Below, one piece after another: positions 45,300 to 58,382 of a DNA stretch of 64,000 nucleotides. Where the stretch lies: assembly GCA_907163375.1 (NCBI GenBank), contig CAJQUW010005337.1:1-64000 (forward strand). Direction: 5' to 3'. A program made the translations under genes and the position numbers. Under the pieces are notes generated by a model, which was not told the origin of the DNA, did not search any database, and saw nothing but the letters and a program-made list of their open reading frames with translations. Source of the stretch: Prostheceraeus crozeri (lineage: Eukaryota; Platyhelminthes; Polycladida; Euryleptidae). Position 1 is the first letter of the stretch; each line of letters begins with the position of its first letter.

Positions 45300-48200
45300 G
45301 TTGCATCTGTGATTGCGCTACCAGAAAAAACAAATCTATATACAAATACATCAGTGCGCCTATGATTGCGCTACCAGAAAAAACAAATCTTCATAAAAGT
45401 ACATCAGTGCGCCTATGATTGCGTCACCAGAAAAACAAATCTATATACAAATACATCAGTGCGCCTATGATTGCGCTACCAGAAAAACAAATCTATATAC
45501 AAATACATCAGTGCGCCTATGATTGCGCTACCAGAAAAAACAAATCTATATACAAATACATCAGTGCGCCTATGATTGCGCTACCAGAAAAAACAAATCT
45601 ATATACAAATACATCAGTGCGCCTATGATTGCGCTACCAGAAAAAACAAATCTTCATAAAAGTACATCAGTGCGCCTATGATTGCGCTACCAGAAAAAAC
45701 AAATCTATATACAAATACATCAGTGCGCCTATGATTGCGCTACCAGAAAAAACAAATCTTCATAAAAGTACATCAGTGCGCCTATGATTGCGTTACCAGA
45801 AAAACAAATCTATATACAAATACATCAGTGCGCCTATGATTGCGTTACCAGAAAAACCAATCTTCATACAAATACATCAGTGCGCTTATGGTTGCGCTAC
45901 CAGAAAAACAAATCTATATACAAATACATCAGTGCGCCTATGATTGCGCTACCAGAAAAACCAATCTTCATACAAATACATCAGTGCGCCTATGATTGCG
46001 TTACCAGAAAAACAAATCTATATACAAATACATCAGTGCGTCTATGGTTGCGCTACCAGAAAAACAAATCTATATACAAATACATCAGTGCGCGTATGGT
46101 TGCGTTACCAGAAAAACAAATCTATATACAAATACATCAGTGCGCCTCTGATTGCGCTACCAGAAAAACAAATCTATATACAAATACATCAGTGCGCCTA
46201 TGATTGCGCTACCAGAAAAAACAAATCTATATACAAATACATCAGTGCGCCTATGATTGCGCTACCAGAAAAAACAAATCTATATACAAATACATCAGTG
46301 CGCCTATGATTGCGCTACCAGAAAAACAAATCTATATACAAATACATCAGTGCGCCTATGATTGCGTTACCAGAAAAACAAATCTATATACAAATACATC
46401 AGTGCGCCTATGATTGCGCTACCAGAAAAACAAATCTATATACAAATACATCAGTGCGCCTATGATTGCGCTACCAGAAAAACAAATCTTTATAAAAGTA
46501 CATCAGTGCGCCTATGATTGCGCTACCAGAAAAACAAATCTATATACAAATACATCAGTGCGCCTATGATTGCGCTACCAGAAAAACAAATCTATATACA
46601 AATACATCAGTGCGCCTATGATTGCGTCACCAGAAAAACAAATCTATATACAAATACATCAGTGCGCCTATGATTGCGCTACCAGAAAAAACAAATCTAT
46701 ATACAAATACATCAGTGCGCCTATGATTGCGTTACCAGAAAAACAAATCTATATACAAATACATCAGTGCGCCTATGATTGCGCTACCAGAAAAACAAAT
46801 CTATATACAAATACATCAGTGCGCCTATGATTGCGCTACCAGAAAAACAAATCTATATACAAATACATCAGTGCGCCTATGATTGCGCTACCAGAAAAAC
46901 AAATCTATATACAAATACATCAGTGCGCCTATGATTGCGTTACCAGAAAAACAAATCTATATACAAATACATCAGTGCGCCTATGATTGCGTTACCAGAA
47001 AAACAAATCTATATACAAATACATCAGTGCGCCTATGATTGCGCTACCAGAAAAAACAAATCTATATACAAATACATCAGTGCGCCTATGATTGCGCTAC
47101 CAGAAAAACAAATCTATATACAAATACATCAGTGCGCCTATGATTGCGCTACCAGAAAAAACAAATCTATATACAAATACATCAGTGCGCCTATGATTGC
47201 GTTACCAGAAAAACAAATCTATATACAAATACATCAGTGCGCCTATGATTGCGCTACCAGAAAAACAAATCTATATACAAATACATCAGTGCGCCTATGG
47301 TTGCGTTACCAGAAAAACAAATCTATATACAAATACATCAGTGCGCCTATGATTGCGCTACCAGAAAAACAAATCTATATACAAATACATCAGTGCGCCT
47401 ATGATTGCGTTACCAGAAAAACAAATCTATATACAAATACATCAGTGCGCCTATGATTGCGCTACCAGAAAAACAAATCTATATACAAATACATCAGTGC
47501 GCCTCTGATTGCGCTACCAGTAAAAACAAATCTATATACAAATACATCAGTGCGCCTATGATTGCGTTACCAGAAAAACAAATCTATATACAAATACATC
47601 AGTGCGCCTATGATTGCGTTACCAGAAAAACAAATCTATATACAAATACATCAGTGCGCCTACGATTGCGCTACCTGAAAAAACAAATCTATATACAAAT
47701 ACATCAGTGCGCCTATGATTGCGTTACCAGAAAAACAAATCTATATACAAATACATCAGTGCGCCTATGATTGCGCTACCAGAAAAACAAATCTATATAC
47801 AAATACATCAGTGCGCCTATGATTGCGCTACCAGAAAAACAAATCTATATACAAATACATCAGTGCGCCTATGATTGCGCTACCAGAAAAACAAATCTAT
47901 ATACAAATACATCAGTGCGCCTATGATTGCGCTACCAGAAAAACAAATCTATATACAAATACATCAGTGCGCCTATGATTGCGTTACCAGAAAAACAAAT
48001 CTATATACAAATACATCAGTGCGCCTATGATTGCGCTACCTGAAAAAACAAATCTATATACAAATACATCAGTGCGCCTATGATTGCGTTACCAGAAAAA
48101 CAAATCTATATACAAATACATCAGTGCGCCTATGATTGCGCTACCAGAAAAACAAATCTATATACAAATACATCAGTGCGCCTATGATTGCGCTACCAGA

Positions 48201-51200
48201 AAAACAAATCTATATACAAATACATCAGTGCGCCTATGGTTGGGTTATGAATCAACAAATCTATAAAGAATAAAACGGTACGCCTATGATTGCGTTACCA
48301 GAAAAACAAATCTATATACAAATACATCAGTGCGCCTATGATTGCGCTACCAGAAAAACAAATCTATATACAAATACATCAGTGCGCCTATGGTTGGGTT
48401 ATGAATCAATACATCTATAAAGAATAAAACGGTTCGCCTATGATTGCGCTACCAGAAAAACAAATCTATATACAAATACATCAGTGCGCCTATGGTTGGG
48501 TTATGAATCAATACATCTATAAAGAATAAAACGGTACGCCTATGATTGCGCTACCAGAAAAACAAATCTATATACAAATACATCAGTGCGCCTATGATTG
48601 CGTTACCAGAAAAACAAATCTATATACAAATACATCAGTGCGCCTATGATTGCGCTACCAGAAAAACAAATCTATATACAAATACATCAGTGCGCCTATG
48701 GTTGGGTTATGAATCAATAAATCAATAAAGAATAAAACGGTTCGCCTATGATTGCGCTACCAGAAAAACAAATCTATATACAAATACATCAGTGCGCCTA
48801 TGATTGCGTTACCAGAAAAACAAATCTATATACAAATACATCAGTGCGCCTATAATTGCGCTACCAGAAAAACAAATCTATATAAAAGTACATCAGTGCG
48901 CCTATGGTTGGGTTATGAATCAACAAATCTATAAAGAATAAAACGGTGCGCCTATGATTGCGTTACCAGAAAAACAAATCTATATACAAATACATCAGTG
49001 CGCCTATGATTGCGCTACCAGAAAAACAAATCTATATACAAATACATCAGTGCGCCTATGGTTGGGTTATGAATCAACAAATCTATAAAGAATAAAACGG
49101 TACGCCTATGATTGCGCTACCAGAAAAACAAATCTATATACAAATACATCAGTGCGCCTATGATTGCGCTACCAGAAAAACAAATCTATATACAAATACA
49201 TCAGTGCGCCTATGATTGCGCTACCAGAAAAACAAATCTATATACAAATACATCAGTGCGCCTATGGTTGGGTTATGAATCAACAAATCTATAAAGAATA
49301 AAACGGTACGCCTATGATTGCGCTACCAGAAAAACAAATCTATATACAAATACATCAGTGCGCCTATGGTTGGGTTATGAATCAACAAATCTATAAAGAA
49401 TAAAACGGTACGCCTATGATTGCGTTACCAGAAAAACAAATCTATATACAAATACATCAGTGCGCCTATGATTGCGCTACCTGAAAAAACAAATCTATAT
49501 ACAAATACATCAGTGCGCCTATGATTGCGCTACCAGAAAAACAAATCTATATACAAATACATCAGTGCGCCTATGATTGCGCTACCAGAAAAACAAATCT
49601 ATATACAAATACATCAGTGCGCCTATGGTTGGGTTATGAATCAACAAATCTATAAAGAATAAAACGGTACGCCTATGATTGCGCTACCAGAAAAACAAAT
49701 CTATATACAAATACATCAGTGCGCCTATGATTGCGCTACCAGAAAAAACAAATCTATATACAAATACATCAGTGCGCCTATGATTGCGCTACCAGAAAAA
49801 CAAATCTTTATAAAAGTACATCAGTGCGCCTATGATTGGGTTATGAATCAACAAATCTATAAAGAATAAAACGGTACGCCTATGATTGTGCTACCAGAAA
49901 AACAAATCTATATAGAAATACATCAGTGCGCCTATGATTGCGCTACCAGAAAAACAAATCTATATACAAATACATCAGTGCGCCTATGGTTTGGTTATGA
50001 ATCAACAAATCTATGAAGAATACAACGTTGCATCTGTGATTGCGCTACCAGAAAACAAATCTATATACAAATACATCAGTGCGCCTATGATTGCGCTACC
50101 AGAAAAAACAAATCTATATACAAATACATCAGTGCGCCTATGATTGCGCTACCTGAAAAAACAAATCTATATACAAATACATCAGTGCGCCTATGGTTGG
50201 GTTATGAATCAACAAATCTATAAAGAATAAAACGGTACGCCTATGATTGCGCTACCAGAAAAACAAATCTATATACAAATACATCAGTGCGCCTATGATT
50301 GCGCTACCAGAAAAACAAATCTATATACAAATACATCAGTGCGCCTATGGTTGGGTTATGAATCAACAAATCTATAAAGAATAAAACGGTACGCCTATGA
50401 TTGCGCTACCAGAAAAACAAATCTATATACAAATACATCAGTGCGCCTATGATTGCGTTACCAGAAAAAAAAATCTATATACAAATACATCAGTGCGCCT
50501 ATGATTGCGCTACCAGAAAAACAAATCTATATACAAATACATCAGTGCGCCTATGATTGCGCTACCAGAAAAACAAATCTATATACAAATACATCAGTGC
50601 GCCTATGGTTGGGTTATGAATCAACAAATCTATAAAGAATACAACGTTGCATCTGTGATTGCGCTACCAGAAAAAACAAATCTATATACAAATACATCAG
50701 TGCGCCTATGATTGCGCTACCAGAAAAAACAAATCTTCATAAAAGTACATCAGTGCGCCTGTGATTGGGTTATGAATCAACAAATCTATAAAGAATACAA
50801 CGTTGCATCTGTGATTGCGCTACCAGAAAAACAAATCTATATACAAATACATCAGTGCGCCTATGATTGCGTCACCAGAAAAACAAATCTATATACAAAT
50901 ACATCAGTGCGCCTATGATTGCGCTACCAGAAAAACAAATCTATATACAAATACATCAGTGCGCCTATGATTGCGCTACCAGAAAAAACAAATCTATATA
51001 CAAATACATCAGTGCGCCTGTGATTGGGTTATGAATCAACAAATCTATAAAGAATACAACGTTGCATCTGTGATTGCGCTACCAGAAAAACAAATCTATA
51101 TACAAATACATCAGTGCGCCTATGATTGCGCTACCAGAAAAAACAAATCTATATACAAGTACATCAGTGCGCCTATGGTTTGGTTATGAATCAACAAATC

Positions 51201-51835
51201 TATGAAGAATACAACGTTGCATCTGTGATTGCGCTACCAGAAAAACAAATCTATATACAAATACATCAGTGCGCCTATGATTGCGTCACCAGAAAAACAA
51301 ATCTATATACAAATACATCAGTGCGCCTATGATTGCGCTACCAGAAAAAACAAATCTTCATAAAAGTACATCAGTGCGCCTGTGATTGGGTTATGAATCA
51401 ACAAATCTATAAAGAATACAACGTTGCATCTGTGATTGCGTTACCAGAAAAACAAATCTATATACAAATACATCAGTGCGCCTATGATTGCGCTACCAGA
51501 AAAAACAAATCTTCATAAAAGTACATCAGTGCGCCTGTGATTGGGTTATGAATCAACAAATCTATAAAGAATACAACGTTGCATCTGTGATTGCGTTACC
51601 AGAAAAACAAATCAATATACAAATACATCAGTGCGCCTATGATTGCGTCACCAGAAAAACAAATCTATATACAAATACATCAGTGCACCTATGATTGCGC
51701 TACCAGAAAAAACAAATCTTCATAAAAGTACATCAGTGCGCCTATGGTTGGGTTATGAATCAACAAATCTATAAAGAATACAACGTTGCATCTGTGATTG
51801 CGTTACCAGAAAACAAGTGTATATAATAATACGTC
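45300..51835 (+). repeat. 52-bp satellite array with higher-order units
   Basis: About 125 copies of a 52-53 bp unit: ATTGCGCTACCAGAAAAACA, AATCTATATACAAATACATC, AGTGCGCCTATG. Variants are CGCT/CGTT, five or six A, and TATATACAAA versus TTCATAAAAG. From about 48240 onward every 2-5 units a distinct variant appears (GGTTGGGTTATGAATCAACA, AATCTATAAAGAATAAAACG, later AATACAACGTTGCATCTGTG), producing higher-order repeats. Because 52 is 3n+1, reading frames rotate through units and stay open; the many short frames are not genes. Confidence 0.97.
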
Positions 51836-53986
51836 ACTGATAGACAAATTATCACTATAAATAAAAACAAGTCAAGTATAAACAATCTAGCTCACTGAAA
51901 TCTGTCCATAAAAACAATCCGATAAAAAATTCTTCTTTGGCAAAAACAATTCTTTAAATAGTCTAAAAAATTACGTTCATGATTCTTCATCATCACTAGC
52001 ACTATCGTGCTCATATGATTGGAAGTATCGCTGGGATGAGCTTGATTTCCCTGTTGTTCTGTTGACATTTCCAGACAGTGCAATACCTTATAACATGGGA
52101 ATTAATGTATTTGCCGGCCAGGTTTTACGTTATTGTCGCATCTGCTCGCATCTTGAAGATCTAATTAAACGAATTAATATGACACTTTTAGTGATGAGCA
52201 GCAGAGGATATTGTAAGTCTAAAATGAAGGCATGTACTGAGAAAATCTTAACCGGTCATAACAATTTTCTAGTCAAGTTTGGATATTTCTCAGCCAGGCA
52301 GCTGACATCGCAGTGCGCATTTTAAACAATAAATTGACACTGTTTGTTTGTTTTCTTAGCATTTTTTTTTACTATCAGTATTACATATTATTACACATGT
52401 CATTACTGTATTGATTTTAGAATGTGGTTAGCGTTCAGGTAGAGGGGCCGAAACGCGACCAGGCGGGTACCTGCTGACGACTGGCTGTTATTCTATTTGT
52501 TTTAACGTTGTTTTTAATCGCTAACTGCCCTAGTCTGATGAATGGACTGTGTCAGTTACTGGTCTCCATGGGGTTGACATGGTGATTACTAAGTGTCTAT
52601 TTATATATAAGTTCCTGATCAATCGAGCCTGAAACTTTGTCCAAGGAGATCACTTGTTAAGCGGCCTTGCACGATCTCGTACACTTAAGGGTGAAGTCCA
52701 GCCTGTATAGCGCTATGTTATGGACCCCCGGGAAGGTCCGCCGGCACGCAATCAGATCGGTCAAGTCTTTGTGCTTAAAGACCTTCATGCATTCATGCAT
52801 TTGTCGAGGATCACAAGTCAAAGGACCATTAGGGGTAAGGTCCAGCCCCGCTTTAGAAGCGCTGATTGGAAAATGGACTAGTGGGAAGGTCCTCCACACC
52901 GATCTCGTCAAGTTTGGCTCTAAAATGTAGTCCTAGGATAGTCAAAAGTTTGACGCGCCTCGAACGTTTAATGTCTGCCGGTGGGAACGCACCACCTGTC
53001 CTCTTAAGGGCAAACCTTAAGTCTTATTAAATATAAGTTTATTAAAATTATGAAACATGTAGACGTCGTTATGGGAATGTCCCAGCTTGAAATGAAATAC
53101 AATATGTGTTCACGAATTAGTGTTACTTTTCTTCGACACATTTTCGCATGCAAGATTGTGAGTTCTCTTTATCCGAAATTTCTATTTACGATATGCTACA
53201 ACGTAGAGTAGGATTTAGAGCTTAGCAAACGCGTATTGATTTTCGTACATGGTAATTACTAAAGGTCACTGATTTTCCAATAAGTTTCAAATGACATTCA
53301 AGTCGCAGTTCTATGATTGTTGCCTCCAGATAGATAGTTACAATTGCACTGGAGACCTTGCACGAGTTGAGCAAATAACTGAGCTTTTCTCGAACATGCG
53401 CACACCCAGGTTGCATCACACATTATGGACTGTAATTCCCTCACCAGAAGTTTTTGACCCTGATGTCATCAGCTAAAATGAACTACTTTTTCAATAGTTC
53501 CACGAAGCGGTATCATGGAAACAGCTTCACACTAGGATGAAGCTTTGAAGTCATTACTCTCCGACGAGAGGCCTAGACGGCACGGATATTGTCATACTTC
53601 ACCGCAGTGTTGTGACGCATGTAGTCCGTGTGCCTATCCTGTCGACTTCTAAGAAACACTTCCGAGCCTCAGCTAAAAGATCGCTAGGTCAAGAACGTAT
53701 CCCCGTTGTGATGAGGATCACATGAAGTGCATGTAAGTACATGAAGATCATGCTGGTGAGCCGAGCTGCCATCATTTCTGTATTATATATTTTTGCACTA
53801 TATTCAAAAAGACGAACAAGATCTTACAGTTGTGCCAGCACTAACGGACACAAAAAATTAGAGCAAATTTTGGCGCTCGCAAAATATTCAACGTGTTTTC
53901 CAACATAGGAATAGAATATTATAAAATGAAAGAAATGACATTTAGACTTAATGGCTTAAATTCTCTGAAGCAGTAATAGAACTTAC
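51836..53986. other. spacer; contains one 120-bp tandem duplication
   Basis: No supported gene. Around 52667-52790 and 52800-52925 two related segments share AAGGGTGAAGTCCAGCC / GGGGTAAGGTCCAGCC, GGGAAGGTCC and GATCNNGTCAAGT words in the same order, an old direct duplication. The sequence upstream (52440-52650) is GC-richer than its surroundings and may be the end of an unidentified element. Confidence 0.45.
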
Positions 53987-54334
53987 CATTGTTCTTGTTG
54001 GCATTTGAAACAACTACACAGTTCTTCTCATTTGGTATAACTGGAAAGAGGTCATCATCATCAGACAAGCGAACATCCCTTGCATTCTCCACTTTACGGC
54101 CATGATTACATCCATCAACGTCAGAAAAGCCGTTTCCAACCCAGAAGACTTTGGTTTCTCCGACAACTGCAATCTGCCTTTTAAGTATAATTTCCTCTGG
54201 ATTTTTATCCATCTTTGTCGATATGAGTTTTCTCAACTCTCCAACTGTTGGATGTTCCGATAATTTTCCAGTGATGTTAAAATTGTCTCCATTATTATAA
54301 TCTCTACACAGGTTCCCAATACCAATAGTTGTTG
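53987..54334 (-). CDS. Ubl-like domain exon, first copy
   Basis: Exon of exactly 348 nt with acceptor TTATTTGCAG before 54334, donor GTAAGT after 53987, and phase 1 on both sides. The product reads NITGKLSEHPTVGELRKLIS, then TKMDKNPEEIILKRQ, KVFWVGNGFSDVDG and CVVVSNANKNN. It is about 60 per cent similar by eye to 38903-39250 and 7601-7944, all in the same orientation. If one gene, this is the most upstream of the three. The virus-like element begins about 330 bp further upstream on the transcript. Confidence 0.7.
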
Positions 54335-54660
54335 CTGCAAATAATATAACTCAGTCATCTTCAAAGCTATCTCACCCTCAAAACTCCTGTGTGCCTGTAC
54401 CGCACTTGTGACATGCATCTTAAGTACCGGCAATTTGTATACTGGCAGGTTGCCTGGCTCCAGGAGAATATCTGGGTGACTACATGGAAGGCATCTACAC
54501 TGTAAATTGTGAATACGAATATTACATACAAACATAAGTAGTGAAAAAGTGCGCGGTTATAGGACAATAGGGGGTAGCTCTGTAAAATTTGCCTATGTTG
54601 CACTGGACAAGCATGGTTCGGAACGGCTCGTTTTGCTTCGAAAATAACTTACAAAAATTT

Positions 54661-54912
54661 CCGAGTCGAGGGGAGGGGTTATTTTTTCAGAAAAATGTTT
54701 TCCAAATGTTTGCCAGTGATTTCAAAATTTTCCACCTTGTGTGGTAAAATTACTTTTCGCCTGTTCGTGAAAAAAATTTCGCCTGTCCGGAAACCGCGGA
54801 CGATGCTCATCGGACGACACTATCATCGGACTCACATGTTTTCCAAGTGTTTCCCAGAGTTTCATGTGACCGATAATCCCGCACGATTCTCATTGGAAGA
54901 TGCGCTTTTCCT
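54661..54912 (+). repeat. left terminal inverted repeat of virus-like element
   Basis: Starting CCGAGTCGAGGGGAGGGGTT, then CAGAAAAATGTTTTCCAAAT, GTTTGCC, AAATTTTCCACCTTGTGTGG. The reverse complement of 63640-63804 follows it with scattered differences and one gap. The second half (CACGATTCTCATTGGAAGATG near 54882) also matches. The left arm has an internal duplication of the CATGTTTTCCAAGTGTTTCCC part. Confidence 0.8.
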
Positions 54913-56050
54913 TTTCTGAAGGGAATAGAAGAAGCGTTATATCTTCTTTTGTTTCATTCTTATACCAGCTCCTCTGTCTGTTTTTCCAGTTAACTTATTT
55001 AGTTTAAAGTCAGAATTACGAGTATGGGGGGTGAAAAATTCTTTTTCATTAAATATATGAAATTCTTCATTTTTGATTGGAAAGAAGCTAGAATTTTTTC
55101 TGAATAAACGTTTTTTCACGCAATTTCAGATGGGAAATTACTTTCAATGAAATACGTTTTTGTGTCATCTCGTCTGCAATTGAACATTCGTTTTCAATGC
55201 TGTTGACAAGTTATTAATTATTCTAATTTCCCGATCATCTTTTCACTCTCGTTGCGGGCATGAATTTGTCTCTGTAATTGCTTAACTTCTTTGAAGGTCA
55301 CGCTGGGCCAGGGAAGCAGCAAAATGCCTGTGTGACATCGCGGTCAACGGATATCAGTGGTCTTATGTCTATGTGCAAATATGTCTGTGTGTCAGTAGTT
55401 ATGTCTGTGTGATAATAGTCACTTCTATGAATGCCGGCTCTATTTCTCCGTCTATCAGCGAGCACCGGGTTACTTGCTGCCCAATTTGAACTCTACATTC
55501 GGATGCCATGCGGGAAATTGTGATTTAAGGTAACGTGAATCCAACTGTCAACGGTCTTCCACCACATCTACTTTTTCTTTTGCCGCCTTGGCGCCCGTTT
55601 GACCCCAATGAAGCAGCAGTAATTGAAACAGTGCAGTATTCAACAGCTTTTTAATAATACGCCGTTTTCCTCGAGGAGGGACAGCTCCTCAGTTGCTACG
55701 CTAGGGACTTGTGAAGAAAACCTATCCGCGGGACGGGGTCGGGTAAACCAGCCAGCCAGCCGTTTTCCTCGTGCTTTTCTTCACCCTCCACAAACGCCGT
55801 TGGACTCAGCTTTTTCGTTATCAATTGACAATGGTGTGGCTGTGGTTGATGGAAGCCAGCTACAGTGAGCATTGCTGATAGCAGCAGTGAACAAGAAACG
55901 ATTATACCTGATGATGATGACGAGTCATTGAGACCTAGTGGTAGTTGGGTGGTGATTCCGTTTACACCAGTGGGCGATTCATTTTGTTTCCTCTGCTGCT
56001 TCCGAGACTATTCTTCGCATCTCGGACTCCACAGAGAGTGTTGATATACC
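54913..56050 (+). other. left arm of virus-like element, no clear gene
   Basis: A Ser/Pro-rich 81-codon frame at 55623-55868 and the start of an acidic frame at about 55945 are the only open stretches. They may be degenerate N-terminal parts of the PolB-like gene that follows, but I see no motif. Confidence 0.35.
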
Positions 56051-56051
56051 A

Positions 56052-57715
56052 GTGGGACTGGTGGAGAAGGAGGCATGGCAGGAACATCAAGTGGATTTGG
56101 ATGCTGAGGAAGAGGAGGAGGAGGTTAGGCCAGCTAAAATACAGCGTCTAGAGTCCGGAGAAGAGGGGGAGGATGGCTGTTTTGATCCCGCAGTGATAGA
56201 TTCTACTTCAAGGTGTGTGAAATACTGTATGTATACTGTGAAATACACTGTCGGTAGAAGTCGTCTCATTGAGCATGATCTCATGCATACAGATCCACAT
56301 GTAAATTCGCGGATGAATATGACGCCTCATTCCGTTTGATTAGATGCGCCTTACAGAGTCTTAGTAAAGGATCATGGCATTTACAATAGTTTGAGTTCAC
56401 CACCAACTGAACATTCACAGTGGCTCCACTCACAGCGTACGTTACTAGAAACGGTATTTTCTGTATTGGAATATAGGCACATAGTGAAGGCCAGATTGGT
56501 GCTTATGTGTAGGTACAGGCGAACGAATTTGGTTGGGGAGGATGAGGAGGAGACGCCAGTTGAAGATAGGTACCTTCCATTGTCTTTTTGGTCCATAGCG
56601 CCATCTAATTCAACTTCATTTCTATCATGGCATGAGGAGCATATTCGGTCAATTTTGCTCAAGCTAGAAACATTGAATGGACGCGGCAGCGCTCTGGATC
56701 TTGATGGGGTCGTCTATTTACTTATTCGCACACTGCGAACACATTTGGCAGTGGAGACGGGTAGAGCGTTTATGAAATTAAGGCCCGAGTTAGCGCATGT
56801 GAAATGCCTCATCAATGTTAGCTCTAACAGCTCCTGCTTCAAATATGCAGTACTGGCTGCCTTGCACCATAAAGGTGGATGGTGCTTTAAATTGGAAAAC
56901 GAGTTAGATTTTTCCACATTGGGTAACTGCTCGGCAGTGGAGGTGTGTGACATACCACACTTTGAACGACGTACTACGATCAAAGTGAATGTCCACTTAT
57001 TTGACCGGAAACTACAAGGACCTATTCACTGCTCACGGGAAACAGATATGGGGCGTGTTGCAAATGTATTGCGCTTTAACAACTCCAGCAAATGGTATTA
57101 CTGTGCAATAATGAATCTGCATGCTCTGTACGGTCATAATCATACGTATAGTGTGTGTGACAGATGTTGCCGCTCGTTTAGGGTCAAGGAGCATTTTGAC
57201 ATACATTACGCTTGGTGCTTGTGAGGAAAACCGCAGGTGGAGCTCATGCCGGAAAGACGGAACTATAAATATGAAGTAACCGGCTGTGAATCGCGGTCAC
57301 TACGCACTATTTATGCAGATATGTTTGACATTGCAGATATGCATATCATTGACATCACTCTCAAGGTGCATCATCCGGCCGCTGTGGCGTGCCGGCAAGT
57401 TTGGCATTCATTCTATAACAGTAGGAACAAGAATGAAGCTGTAGAATTATGGCAAGGCGGCAATTGTATGATAGACTTTTGCAGAGTTAAGATCAGTTGG
57501 CGAAGGAACACTATAGTGACCTCATAGAAATGACCCGGCAAAAGATACGGATGCGGCCAGAAGTTGAGATTTTATTAAGGACTAGCACGCACTGCGCCAA
57601 ATGCAACCGTCTCTTTGCATGAATAGCCGCGTCCCGCTGAGTTCCTCATCATTGTCACTTAACAGGCGCATACCGCCAAGCGCTTTGCCCAGACTGTAAT
57701 TTCATTTTTGGTTGC
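56052..57715 (+). pseudogene. PolB N-terminal region with endonuclease VII-like zinc site
   Basis: An acidic start (DAEEEEEEVRPAKIQRLESG), a shift near 56340, then a 277-codon frame (56391-57224): CLINVSSNSSCFKYAVLAAL, CDIPHFERRTTIKVNVHLFD and a C2H2-like end (CDRCCRSFRVKEHFDIHYAW). After the TGA the next frame reads RTIYADMFDI and HPAAVACRQVWHS. A further frame near 57570-57710 has HCAKCNRLF and HHCHLTGAYRQALCPDCNF, the Cys/His site of the endonuclease VII-like insert. This order is typical of DNA polymerase B proteins of Polintons and adintoviruses. The exonuclease and palm domains are absent: the gene is cut at about 57715. Confidence 0.7.
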
Positions 57716-58063
57716 TCCATCGGAGGATGACTGTTTCAGTAGTGTTTCATATGCTCCTCATATTTCCTCGCTCCGGTATATCTCTAAACCAAAAGCTATT
57801 GGTTGGTGCCGGTGTTATTGACGACGACTATACTGGAACGCTGGGCGTCTTGTTATTCAACTGTGCGTGGCAAGGAGACCTACATTGTCAACATTGATGA
57901 CCGAATTGCCCACCTCATTTGTGAGCGCTACGAACATATGATTGTGGCAAAGAAGGTCATGATGACTGTGTCAGTTGACGCTGAAACTGAGGAACTTGAT
58001 GATATTGTAATAATGAGCCATGCGAAGCGTGGTGAAATGGGTTTTGGTTCAACTGAGGTGTAA
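57716..58063 (+). pseudogene. dUTPase, partial and frameshifted
   Basis: Directly behind the PolB fragment. Motif 2 (PRSGISLN), motif 3 (GAGVIDDDYTGTLGVLLFN, including the catalytic Asp and the Tyr of the uracil pocket), motif 4 after a frameshift near 57850 (DDRIAHLICERY) and motif 5 (RGEMGFGSTE) are visible in order; motif 1 is missing. dUTPase splits dUTP to dUMP and pyrophosphate and keeps uracil out of viral DNA. The enzyme cannot be made from this copy. Joining to PolB looks like a deletion product. Confidence 0.75.
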
Positions 58064-58148
58064 ATAATAGCTGTTTTTATATTTTTCCGGTTTATTAGCA
58101 CCTGGAAAGCTAAGTTTCCGGGTGTTAGTTTTATGTGCCTATTTAAAA

Positions 58149-58382
58149 ATGAGTTTCTATCACGTATTGCCCAGCAATGCAGCGCCGGAATCCCATCCAA
58201 ACAATTGCGCCTCCTCCTACAGTACACCACTGAATCTGCCTTATCAGCTGTCTAGTGATTGGGAGGTGGCGGTAACGAATATAATCCACCAAAGGTGCAT
58301 CTATACCTTCACGCCAGAAGATTCCATCACTGTGGTTGAGTCTCAGCCTCCTTCAGAAGTTCTACTTGAAAGACTTTCGTAA
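58149..58382 (+). CDS. small Polinton-type protein, truncated
   Basis: Starts at ATG 58149 and reads MSFYHVLPSNAAPESHPNNC then YSTPLNLPYQLSSDWEVAVT. The pattern SFY-LPSN, then PxNxxSxYxTxL and WEVAxxxI opens an uncharacterised protein that I know from Polinton/Maverick- and adintovirus-like elements, where it is usually several hundred residues long. Here it stops after 77 codons and the plus-strand sequence that follows belongs to an opposing minus-strand gene. A structural role has been suggested for such proteins but I cannot verify one. Confidence 0.55.
   Translation: MSFYHVLPSNAAPESHPNNCASSYSTPLNLPYQLSSDWEVAVTNIIHQRCIYTFTPEDSITVVESQPPSEVLLERLS

Noticed and set aside
45419-51694. Many open frames of 60-173 codons
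   Set aside because: All are readings of the 52-bp satellite; frames rotate from unit to unit.
45300-51835. CRISPR-like array
   Set aside because: Units are contiguous satellite repeats without unique spacers, in a eukaryotic context and with no cas genes.
54233-54535. Minus-strand 100-codon frame overlapping the Ubl-like exon
   Set aside because: Different frame from the conserved domain; shadow.
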